A DNA stretch of 64,000 bases from CALUOB01 sp944322305. Its GTDB lineage: Bacteria > Actinomycetota > Coriobacteriia > Coriobacteriales > Coriobacteriaceae. Positions 43,796 to 51,390 of the stretch are shown one piece after another. Under the pieces are notes generated by a model. That model had not been told where the DNA came from. It was given only the letters and a program-made list of their open reading frames with translations, and ran no database searches. The DNA lies in NCBI GenBank assembly GCA_963931605.1, contig OZ007031.1, positions 806,001 to 870,000 on the forward strand, read 5' to 3'. The translations under genes were made by a program, and so were the position numbers. How positions within the stretch are numbered: the stretch's first letter is position 1; the number at the start of each line of letters is the position of its first letter.

Positions 43796-43909
43796 GATGA
43801 AACCCCGTATCCATCCGATCCTGGCTGTGCGTTTACGCTGCGTTCGAGCATGGTTGACCTGCGTTTGGGCCCGTGGCGCGTCCGCGGGGCCGGCAGGTCC
43901 CGGGGCGTG

Positions 43910-44893
43910 CTAGAGCTTCTCGGCCACGCGCGTCTTAGCTGAGCGCGCGCGGGGGTTGCGCTCGACCTCCTCGGCTGAGGCGGTGAGCGGCTTTTTGGTG
44001 ACCACCTTAAGCACCGGCACGTGTCCGCACACGCACGCCGGAAGGTCCGGCGGGCAGGTGCACCCGCGGCTCAGGTCTTGGAACAGGCGCTTGACGATGC
44101 GGTCCTCCAGCGAGTGGTAGGAGATGACGCAGATGCGCCCACCGGGGTTGAGCCACCGCACCGCCGCCTCGAGACCGCGCTCGAGCACCTCGAGCTCGTG
44201 GTTCACCTCGATGCGGATGGCTTGGAAGCTCCGCTTGGCCGGATGGCCGCCGTGACGGCGCGCCGCGGCGGGGATGCCCGCCTTGACAGCCTCCACGAGC
44301 TGGCCGGTGGTGGCGATGGGCTCTTTGGCGCGGCGGCGCACGATCTCGCGCGCGATGCGCGCGGCGTACTTCTCCTCGCCGTAGGTGCGCAGAACGCGAG
44401 CGAGGTCGGCTTCGGTGTAGGTGTTGATGACCTCGGCTGCGTTTAAGGTGTCTTCCTCGTCGTTCATGCGCATATCCAAAGGGGCGTCCTCGTGGTACGA
44501 GAAGCCCCGTCCCGGGATGTCCACTTGCGGGCTGGAGATCCCTAAGTCGAACAGGAACGCGTCGACCCCGGGCACCTCAGCCTGGCAGAGCAGCTCGTCC
44601 AAGTTCCCGAAGTTGCCCTTCAGGAGCCTGCGCGGGGTCTCCGGCGCCTCGCGATCCAGGCGCTCGGACGCGGCGGCGAGCGCCATGGGGTCTTGGTCGA
44701 TCCCCAGGAGCAAACCGTCTGCGCCTATCTGCGCCGCCATCTTGACCGAGTGGCCCGCGCCGCCGAGCGTGCAGTCGCACACCACGTCGCCGCAAGCAAG
44801 GTCGAGGCTCTGGAGCACTTCCCCGAGCATGACAGGTTCGTGCACGAATGCAGGTGTCAAGGTGCGTCCCTCCGTGTTCTGCGCGTCGGCCAT
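43910..44893 (-). CDS. rsmH: 16S rRNA (cytosine1402-N4)-methyltransferase RsmH (MraW)
   Basis: SAM-dependent methyltransferase of 327 residues. The N-terminal HEPVMLGEVL, the SAM motif DCTLGGAGHS, GIDQDPMAL, FDLGISSPQVD, the basic HGGHPAKRSFQAIRIEVN and SYHSLEDRIVKR are family landmarks. The C-terminal CTCPPDLPACVCGH holds clustered cysteines. Second gene of the dcw cluster, 15 bp after mraZ. Confidence 0.96.
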   Translation of the reverse strand: MADAQNTEGRTLTPAFVHEPVMLGEVLQSLDLACGDVVCDCTLGGAGHSVKMAAQIGADGLLLGIDQDPMALAAASERLDREAPETPRRLLKGNFGNLDELLCQAEVPGVDAFLFDLGISSPQVDIPGRGFSYHEDAPLDMRMNDEEDTLNAAEVINTYTEADLARVLRTYGEEKYAARIAREIVRRRAKEPIATTGQLVEAVKAGIPAAARRHGGHPAKRSFQAIRIEVNHELEVLERGLEAAVRWLNPGGRICVISYHSLEDRIVKRLFQDLSRGCTCPPDLPACVCGHVPVLKVVTKKPLTASAEEVERNPRARSAKTRVAEKL

Positions 44894-44908
44894 AGCTGAG
44901 CTTCTCCC

Positions 44909-45340
44909 CTAGTTCGCGAAGAAGTTCGCCAGGATGTCGGCGGTGCCCTGGCTGAAGGTGCGGTACGTCTCGCGATCCCAAACCTCGAGGCGGTCCTCGT
45001 TGCCGACGACCGTGACCTCGCGCTTGAGGTGCTTTTGCGTACGCGCGTCCTCCGGGAGGCTGATACGCGCGGCGGAGTCTATTTCAAGTGTGTTTGCCGC
45101 AGCGTACAGCGCTCGCCTCACCAGGATGTGCTCCTGCTTGGTGGGGTCGTAGCCCCCACGGGCGCGGAACACCGAATCCACCCAGTCACCAAAGGCGTCC
45201 TCAGTGAACACGTACAGAGCGTCGGCATCGGGAGCCGGCAAGACGAACACGCGCTCGGGAAGCTGCTTGCGCAGGGTTGCAGGCAGGGAGAGTCGGCCCT
45301 TTGCGTCGAGATTTCGATCGTAGGTACCGGAGAACTTCAC
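44909..45340 (-). CDS. mraZ: Transcriptional regulator MraZ
   Basis: 143-residue AbrB-like double-swapped-hairpin DNA-binding protein, first gene of the dcw cluster and usually its autoregulator. Two SpoVT/AbrB repeats are visible, each with the DxxGR(L/I) type signature: DAKGRLSLPATLRKQLP and SAARISLPEDARTQKHL. The GTG at 45340 follows AAGGGGG. GTGGG direct repeats at 10-bp period lie upstream, as expected for an MraZ operator. Confidence 0.95.
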   Translation of the reverse strand: MKFSGTYDRNLDAKGRLSLPATLRKQLPERVFVLPAPDADALYVFTEDAFGDWVDSVFRARGGYDPTKQEHILVRRALYAAANTLEIDSAARISLPEDARTQKHLKREVTVVGNEDRLEVWDRETYRTFSQGTADILANFFAN

Positions 45341-45405
45341 TGCTGCACCCCCTTAGGCTTCTCGGAAGGCGTGTTCGGGGAGCCACCCCCGCGTCGACGG
45401 CTTCT

Positions 45406-45502
45406 ATATTAGCCCCTTTGGGTTGCTTTCTTGACCCTTTTTTTGACTTTTTCTCCCCCAGCCCTACTTTTCCTCCCACCACCTCGCCCCACGATCTCCC
45501 AC
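45406..45502 (-). promoter_or_regulatory. mraZ promoter with candidate MraZ operator
   Basis: Minus-strand -10 TAATAT (45411-45406), an A-rich tract (45420-45455), and three direct repeats beginning at 45502 (GTGGGA), 45492 (GTGGGG) and 45482 (GTGGTG, with GTGGGA again at 45479), exactly 10 bp apart. E. coli MraZ recognises short TGGG direct repeats, so this is a plausible autoregulatory site 140-160 bp before the start codon. No clear -35. Confidence 0.55.
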
Positions 45503-45831
45503 CGGGACCCGGCCACCACAAGATGTAGTGTTCATTGGGGGTGTTGGTGCTACGTGTTGCGGCATCCTTCAACCTCAACTAGAAGGTGAGGCGACTTCGA
45601 AGTTTGTTGCCAACTCATGAAGAGCGCACGTAATCGGGCGTTTCCACGAACGGGCGTTTGAAACCTCTGGTTCTTTGCCGGGGATGCAGCAAGGATTTTG
45701 CAGCAGCACTACATATTGTACTGCGTGGGGAGTTTTTTGCACGCGTAAGCAGCGAAAACGGCAAGTTTCGCTGCTATTGGAACGGTGCGGGCGGGCGAGA
45801 AGAGCGGCGGGGCAGCGGTGCTGAGCTGGGC

Positions 45832-45938
45832 GTGGGGCGCGGTGGGAGATGCGGTGGGACGTAGTGGGAGATGCGGTGGGAGCGTGTGGGACAGCGACGC
45901 GTGGGGCGCGGTGGGAGATGCGGTGGGAGACAATGGGG
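45832..45938 (+). repeat. Array of ten GTGGG(A/G)-type direct repeats
   Basis: Hexamers GTGGGA or GTGGGG start at 45832, 45842, 45854, 45864, 45876, 45886, 45901, 45911 and 45923, with a final ATGGGG at 45933. Spacing alternates 10 and 12 bp with one 15-bp step. The word GTGGGAGATGCG recurs three times. It lies in the 1386-bp non-coding region 45341-46726, about 500 bp before mraZ and in the opposite orientation to the proximal repeats. G-rich, so a quadruplex is possible. Confidence 0.7.
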
Positions 45939-46249
45939 AGCCGAGAGTGCCCTGTGGCTTCCTGCGGCACCGCCGGACCGCCCCGCGGCCCCACAGGGCG
46001 GCCGGGTGGGAGAACGTGGGGGCGAGAGGAGCGGGGCGCGAGGAATGCGGGCGCGGGAGGCCCGGCGCTTGGGCGGCGCGAGGTTTGAACGACGCGGCCG
46101 CGAGCAACCGAGCGCACCCCCCTGCTTGCGTGTCGCAGCGGCGGGTAACCGGACGAGCCTTTTCGCCTGGGCGCCGAATTCGCGAGCAACCGGAAAGGAC
46201 CACGGTACTTAGATGCCGCTGCGGCGGGCAACGCGAAGTGACGGCGCCG

Positions 46250-46470
46250 GTTGGTCGCTGTTCCGACAGGGAGAAACTCGGTTGGTCGCTATTTCGTCGT
46301 TGCCGGAGCGGTTGGTCGCCCTTGTCGCACCCAATTCCCGGAAATCCGGGAGTTGCATGCGGTTTGAGCGACCAACCGCTCCTTAGAGGTCGGAACAGCG
46401 TTCAACCGAGAGCTTAGGCGACAAGCCCGCGGGCAACTGGGCGTGCCCCCTTCTGGATTCGCAACCAACA
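46250..46470. repeat. Modular repeat element, class A, copy 3
   Basis: Left modules GTTGGTCGC begin at 46250, 46281 and 46311 (30-31 bp period). The core is a perfect 15-bp inverted repeat GGAGCGGTTGGTCGC (46305-46319) with its complement (46368-46382), enclosing AATTCCCGG / CCGGGAGTT (about 46333-46354). Right-hand modules are inverted (GGCGACAAGCCCGCGGGCAAC near 46418 and TTCGCAACCAAC near 46456). No gene is visible from 45576 to 46726. Confidence 0.7.
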
Positions 46471-46726
46471 GAGAGCTGCGTGGCCCAAACCGGCATCAGC
46501 TCCGCGTGGCACATGAAAAGAGGGGCGAGCCGAAGCCCGCCCCCCATGTCACGCCGCGTATACGGCACAACGCCAAGCAACCGGACGCACCGCAGCCCAG
46601 CGCCGGCCCGACGGTTCGCGGTAGCATCGTCCGCACAGGCAGACGCGCCGCACCCAATGCCAGCTCGCCGGCCCGTTCGCGGCAGCACTGCCGCCCGCAA
46701 GCGTCTGCGCAGGCGCGCGCCCGTCT

Positions 46727-47618
46727 TTACGCCAGGTCCTCGCCGTTCGTCTCGATGACCTTCTTGTACCAGTAGAAGCTGTCCTTGCGGCTGCGGGCCA
46801 GAGTGCCGGTGCCGTCGTCGTACTTGTCAACGAACACGAAGCCGTAGCGCTTGGCCATCTCGCCGGTGGAGGCGGAGACCAGGTCGGTGCAGCCCCAGGT
46901 GGTGTAGCCGATGAGGTTCACGCCGTCCTCAACGGCCTCGCTCATCTGCTCGATGTGCTGGCGCAGGTAGTCGATGCGGTAGCCATCGTGGACGCTGCCG
47001 TCCTCTTCCTTCTTGTCGTAGGCGCCCAGGCCGTTCTCCACCACCATCATGGGCAGACCGTAGCGGTCCCAAATCTCGTTGAGCGCCCAGCGCAGGCCCT
47101 TCGGGTCGATCTGCCAGCCCCAGTCGCTCGCCTTGAGGTAGGGGTTCTTGAGGCCGCGCGCCACGTTGCCGTCGGTGGACTCGTGGCCCTCCTCGGCCGA
47201 CACGCAGTTGCTCATGTAATAGCTAAAGGTGTAGAAGTCGACGGTGCCCTTCTTCAGCACCTCGAGGTCGCCGGGCTCCATCTTGATCTCGATGCCGTTC
47301 TCCTTGAAATAGCGCCAGATGTAGGTGGGGTACGCGCCGCGGCACTGCACGTCGGAGCAGAACCAGCTCTTGATGCGCATCTCGCGCTGGGCGAGCAGCT
47401 CGTCGTCCGGGTTGCAGGTGAGCGGGTAGCTCGGCGTGAAGATGTTCATGTCGCCGATCTTGAGCTCGGGATAGTTCTCGTGCGCGTAGACCACGGCAAG
47501 CGCAGAGGCCACGAACTGGTTGTGCATGCCCTGGAAGCGCTCCTGGGGCTTGTCGGGCACTTCGGTGACGGGACCGGAGAAACCCTTGATGGTGCCGGTA
47601 GAGAGCACGGCCCCTAGG
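46727..47618 (-). pseudogene. GH1 6-phospho-beta-glucosidase, C-terminal part (split by IS)
   Basis: Carries residues from GAVLSTGTIKGFSGP to the end of a family GH1 enzyme, including the catalytic nucleophile in VVENGLGAYD and the phosphate-binding SASTGEMAKRYGFVFVD that marks the 6-phospho-glycosidases. Cut at its 5' side by the IS481-family element. Joining it to the part at 48694-49238 through one CCTAGG copy restores an unbroken 478-residue reading frame (NGAANPL-GAVLSTG), so the gene was intact before insertion. The fragment has no start of its own and should not be translated. Confidence 0.95.
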
Positions 47619-48687
47619 TGTTCAGTGCCAAGACGTTGTTTACGCCCCGAGGGTGACAAATAGGGATGGCTCCCGCATGCTGTGAGTTGTTCAGGCTTGC
47701 AGCGAAGGGGGGGCCATCCCATGTCCCAACATCCTAACGCAAGGCTCACGCCGCGCGGCCGAGAGCTGCTGTGCAGCCGGGTCGCCGCCGGCGCGCGCGT
47801 CTCCGAGGCGGCGCGCCAGGCGGGCGTGAGCAGGCAGACCGCCTCGAAGTGGCTCGCCAGGGCCCGGCGGGGCGAGCCGATGTCCGACCGGCCGAGCAGG
47901 CCGCGCAGGCTCGCGAGGTCCACGCCGCCCGAGACCGAGGCGCGCGTCCTCGAGGCGCGCTCCTCGATGCTCCTGGCCCCGCTCGCGCTCGCCGCCGCGA
48001 CGGGCGTGCCCGCCCGGACCTGCGCGAGGATCGTGGCGCGCTCCGGCCTGCCGCGCCTCGCCGACGTCGACCGCGTGACCGGCGAGGTCCGCCGCCGCGG
48101 GCCCGTCACGCCCGTGCGCTACGAGCGCGAGCGCCCCGGCGAGCTCGTCCACGTCGACGTCAAGAAGGTCGCCCGCATACCCGAGGGCGGCGGCTGGAGG
48201 GCGCGCGGGCGCGGCTGCGGGTCCGCCCCGGGCGCGGGGCGGTCGTGCCTGCACGTCGCGGTCGACGACTTCTCACGCGTCGCCTACGCCGAGCTGCTCC
48301 CCGACGAGCGCAAGGGGACGTGCGCCGCCTTCATGGAGCGCTGCCTGGCGTTCTTCGCGGGCCTGGGCGTCGCCGTCGAGCGCGTGATGACCGACAACGG
48401 CCCGGGCTACCGCAGCGGCGACTTCAACGCCCTTCTCTCCGGGAGGGGCGTCCGCCACATCTACACCAGGCCCTTCAGCCCCTGGCAGAACGGCAAGGCG
48501 GAGCGGATGAACAGGACGCTCGCGCAGGAGTGGCAGTACGGCAGGGCGTGGGAGAGCGAGGCGGGCAGGGCCGAGGCCCTGCCCGCCTACATCGAGCACT
48601 ATAATTGGTCCCGTCCGCACAGCGCCTGCGGGGGCCTGCCGCCCATGTCCCGCATTGCCGGCGTAAACAACCTATTGGCACACAACA
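47619..48687 (+). mobile_element. IS481-family insertion sequence, 1069 bp
   Basis: Ends are 28-bp inverted repeats, 24 of 28 identical, each beginning TGTT and ending GTTGTTTACGCC (47619-47646 and 48660-48687). CCTAGG is duplicated on both sides (47613-47618 and 48688-48693), matching the NCTAGN target known for Bordetella IS481. It encodes one DDE transposase and no passenger gene. Inserted inside the GH1 gene in the opposite orientation. The intact ends, transposase and target duplication suggest a recent, possibly still active insertion. Confidence 0.95.
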
Positions 48688-48692
48688 CCTAG
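47721..48692 (+). CDS. IS481-family transposase
   Basis: 323-residue DDE transposase. N-terminal helix-turn-helix (VSEAARQAGVSRQTASKWLA), a linker, then the rve-type integrase core with catalytic residues in LVHVDVKK (Asp), VMTDNGPGYRS (Asp) and WQNGKAERMNR (Glu). The ATG at 47721 follows GGGGGG and aligns with usual IS481 starts. The stop TAG (48690-48692) is not inside the element but in the duplicated target CCTAGG, so the last codon (ACC) is also half target DNA. Confidence 0.95.
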   Translation: MSQHPNARLTPRGRELLCSRVAAGARVSEAARQAGVSRQTASKWLARARRGEPMSDRPSRPRRLARSTPPETEARVLEARSSMLLAPLALAAATGVPARTCARIVARSGLPRLADVDRVTGEVRRRGPVTPVRYERERPGELVHVDVKKVARIPEGGGWRARGRGCGSAPGAGRSCLHVAVDDFSRVAYAELLPDERKGTCAAFMERCLAFFAGLGVAVERVMTDNGPGYRSGDFNALLSGRGVRHIYTRPFSPWQNGKAERMNRTLAQEWQYGRAWESEAGRAEALPAYIEHYNWSRPHSACGGLPPMSRIAGVNNLLAHNT

Positions 48693-49238
48693 GGGGTTGG
48701 CCGCGCCGTTGATCTCGTTGAAGGTGAGCCAGTAGGTGACCTTGTCATGGTAGCGGTCGAAAAGCGTCTTGGCGTAGCGCACGAAGTGGTCGATGCACTC
48801 GCGGCCCTCCCAGCCGTTGCACTTCTCGACCAGGGCGTAGGGCATCTCGTAGTGGCTGATGGTGACGAGCGGCTCGATGCCGTACTTCCGGCACTCGTCG
48901 AACACCTTGTCGTAGAAGGCCAGGCCCGCCTCGTTGGGCTCGGTCTCCATGCCCGTGGGGAAGATGCGCGTCCAGGCGACGGACAGGCGGTAGACCTTGA
49001 AGCCCATCTCGGCGTAAAGGGCGATGTCCTCCTGGTAGTGGTGGTAAAAGTCGGTAGCCTCGCGGCTCGGGTAGAGCGCATCGTCCTCGAACCCGATGGT
49101 CACGCGCTTGGGGTGCTCGTGCGAGCCGTTGGTGCAGTGGTCCGAGACGGAAGCGCCCTTGCCGTCAACGTCCCACGCGCCCTCGAACTGGTTCGCAGCC
49201 GTAGCGCCGCCCCACAGAAAGCCCTTCGGAAATGCCAT
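48688..49238 (-). pseudogene. GH1 6-phospho-beta-glucosidase, N-terminal part (split by IS)
   Basis: Begins normally (MAFPKGFLWGGATAANQFEGA, ribosome site AAGGGGAG) and runs through the acid/base motif TFNEING, then ends within the IS (GVVCQ stop). About 183 intact residues of the expected 478. The promoter side is untouched, so a truncated protein could be made but lacks the nucleophile. With the fragment at 46727-47618 it is one disrupted gene. PTS genes for a sugar phosphate pathway lie upstream. Confidence 0.95.
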
Positions 49239-49550
49239 GGTCTCCCCTTTCGCTACCGGAGCGCGGGGGCTGGACCCACCCGCGCGCTGTTACCACAGCT
49301 CAAGTATGCTGTATCGCCGCGCTCGCATTGAGCTTATCTCTTTCCGCTTTGACCGGACCCTAGGCGGCAACGGCGAGGAGAACGGGTGCAAGGCGTTGCG
49401 GGAGACGCAGGCGAGAAGGACACGTGAGCAGCAGGGTGAGCAACCAAGAAGAGCGCGCGAACGGCAGAGTGCGCGGGCGAAAAAAGGCGCACGGGCGGCA
49501 CCGGCATCCCCGGCGAGAAAGACCGTCCCAGGCCGCCCCGCCCCTCTCGC
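49239..49550. other. Intergenic region, no gene seen
   Basis: 312 bp between the GH1 start and the LysO stop, holding the GH1 promoter zone and the LysO transcript end. I see no repeat of the three classes and no convincing promoter hexamers. Confidence 0.3.
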
Positions 49551-50492
49551 CTACCCCAGCAGCGCGGCGATGAGCACCGGCACGAGCGCCGAGCACACCA
49601 CCCCGTTCACCACCGAGAACACCACCGTGCGCTCGTCGGTCACGCGGATCATCACCGGCAAGGTGGTGTCCTCGCTCGTGGCCGCGGCCGCCCCGATGCA
49701 GGCGAAGAAGTTGAGCCTGCGCGCGATGACCGGGATCAGGGCGAAGCTCGCGAGCTCGCGCATCAGGTTGGCGAGAAACGCCACCGCGCCCATCTGCGCG
49801 CCGGCCAGCCCCTCGATGGTGACGCCGGCCAGGCTGTACCACCCCAGCCCGCTCGCCACAGCCATGCCCTCGCGCAGCGCGTCGCCGCACAGGGCGCTCG
49901 CCGCCGCGCCGCCGGCAAGCGAGCCGGCCACCACGCCGAGCGGGATGACGAGCATCTTGACGTGGTGCTCGCGCAAGCTGGTGAGAAGCCCGCGGCGCAT
50001 GCCCACGCTCACCCCCACCGAGCACATCAGCGCGTAAAGCACCGCGTCGGCGCCTGCGGCAAGCGCGGCCGAAAGCATGTTGCCGGGCCACAACGCACCG
50101 GCGGCGAGACCCGTCGCCAGCGCGGCGAGCACCGCAAGCGTCATGGGCTCCTCGCGCAGCGCCGAGGCAACGCGGCCGGGCAGCTGCCGCAGGGGCCGGC
50201 GGGCAGGCGCGGCCGCCGCCACCGCGCGCCGCGCGCCCAACAGGCGGCTCGTGAGCGCGTAGACCGCCGCAACCGAGGCAGCCGTGGCGCACAGGCAGTA
50301 GGCCAGGCTCTGCAAGCCGAACGACCCCAGGTTTTGGAAGAGGCCGGGCGTGAGCGCGAGCGTCGAGCCCATGCCGCAGACGAGCAGGCAGGTGCAGACG
50401 GTCTGCACGAGCTCGTTTGCGCGGCGCAGACGCTCGGGCATGACCAGCCGTCCCAGCGCCACGCCGGCGGCCATCGCTATGAGGATGTCCAT
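49551..50492 (-). CDS. Lysine exporter LysO family protein
   Basis: 313-residue membrane protein of the LysO (Lys_export) family, about eight helices. Typical are the first-helix MDILIAMAAGVALGRL, VASGLGWYSLAGVTIEGL and AATSEDTTLPVMIRV blocks, the last two conserved around the transport core. Its ATG overlaps the upstream GNAT stop (TGATG), so the two are coupled. Probably exports lysine or a toxic analogue. Confidence 0.87.
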   Translation of the reverse strand: MDILIAMAAGVALGRLVMPERLRRANELVQTVCTCLLVCGMGSTLALTPGLFQNLGSFGLQSLAYCLCATAASVAAVYALTSRLLGARRAVAAAAPARRPLRQLPGRVASALREEPMTLAVLAALATGLAAGALWPGNMLSAALAAGADAVLYALMCSVGVSVGMRRGLLTSLREHHVKMLVIPLGVVAGSLAGGAAASALCGDALREGMAVASGLGWYSLAGVTIEGLAGAQMGAVAFLANLMRELASFALIPVIARRLNFFACIGAAAATSEDTTLPVMIRVTDERTVVFSVVNGVVCSALVPVLIAALLG

Positions 50493-51244
50493 CAGCGCTC
50501 CGCGCGCGGCTCGGGGTTGATCCAGCATTGGGTGACGGGCACTTGGCGCAGGCCGAACTTGCGCTGCAGGCCCTGCGAGGCCGCGTTGTCCAGCGCCACG
50601 TGGCAGTACACCTTGCGGCCCTGCGCGCGCAGGCGGTTGATGAGCGCGCCCTCGAGCTCGGAGGCGTAGCCGCGGCGGCGGTGCTCGGGGAAGACCTCGA
50701 GCATGCCCATGGATGCCTCGTCGTGCTCGCCGATGAAGCCCACGAGCTCGCCGGCGGCGTCAAAGCCGCCCAGGATCCAACCGCGGTCCAGGTGATCGTA
50801 CACATCGGCTTTCTCGATGAGGTGATAGCGCTCGAGAACCACGTCGGCGTGGGCGCGGGAAAGCGGGCGGACGGCAAGGCTGCCGGCAACCGGCACGGGC
50901 TCGCCCTTCTCGTACACCCAGATCTGATAGGGGTGCACGGCGCCGCCAGGCATGAGATCCTGCGCAAAGCGTGCGTCGGCAAGCGCCACCACCGGCGTGC
51001 CCGCCACAGCGGGCGCCATGCGGCGGGCGGCGTCCCTACCCGCCGGCGCGGCGAACAGCGCGCCGGTGCGCGTCACCTCGAGCAGCACGCCGTCCTCGCC
51101 CGCGTAGCGCACAGCCATGCGGCCCAGGCGCAGCGGCTCCTCGAGGTACCAGCACATGCCGGGGCAGGCTTCGTCCAGCCGCGCCAGCATCTGCTGCGCC
51201 CGCTCAACCGCTTCCGCCCCGCATACCTCTGCGCGCTTGTCCAT
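50492..51244 (-). CDS. GNAT family N-acetyltransferase
   Basis: 250-residue protein. The C-terminal GNAT domain (about 130-250) shows the acetyl-CoA-binding pattern EVFPEHRRRGYASELE and the following helix; WVYEKGEPVPVAG and FIGEHDEASMGM precede it. The N-terminal half resembles the DUF3749/FR47-like extension. ATG at 51244 has GAGAGGAG. Coupled to the LysO gene, which might mean the acetylated product or its precursor is exported; this is speculative. Confidence 0.85.
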   Translation of the reverse strand: MDKRAEVCGAEAVERAQQMLARLDEACPGMCWYLEEPLRLGRMAVRYAGEDGVLLEVTRTGALFAAPAGRDAARRMAPAVAGTPVVALADARFAQDLMPGGAVHPYQIWVYEKGEPVPVAGSLAVRPLSRAHADVVLERYHLIEKADVYDHLDRGWILGGFDAAGELVGFIGEHDEASMGMLEVFPEHRRRGYASELEGALINRLRAQGRKVYCHVALDNAASQGLQRKFGLRQVPVTQCWINPEPRAER

Positions 51245-51390
51245 CTGCCGGCTCCTCTCGCTCTTTTTGCCGGAGCCAAGTATACGCCGGACGAAGCGCG
51301 CCCGGCACGAGACGCAGACGCCGGCGCGCAGAACCCGGCGCGCAGCCAGCGCGCGGGATCCTCGCACCGAACAGCCGCGGGCAGGGCGCC

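Noticed and set aside
45748..45775. Perfect 10-bp hairpin AGCAGCGAAA/TTTCGCTGCT as a terminator or RNA gene
   Set aside because: No U-tract on either side and no neighbouring transcript that it would end.
45575..46417. Open frames on both strands upstream of mraZ with internal peptide repeats
   Set aside because: The repeats come from the G-rich GTGGGA array; no ribosome site or family match, so treated as non-coding.
47619..48687. Cargo-carrying transposon or defence island
   Set aside because: The element is a simple IS with one transposase; no other gene lies between its ends.
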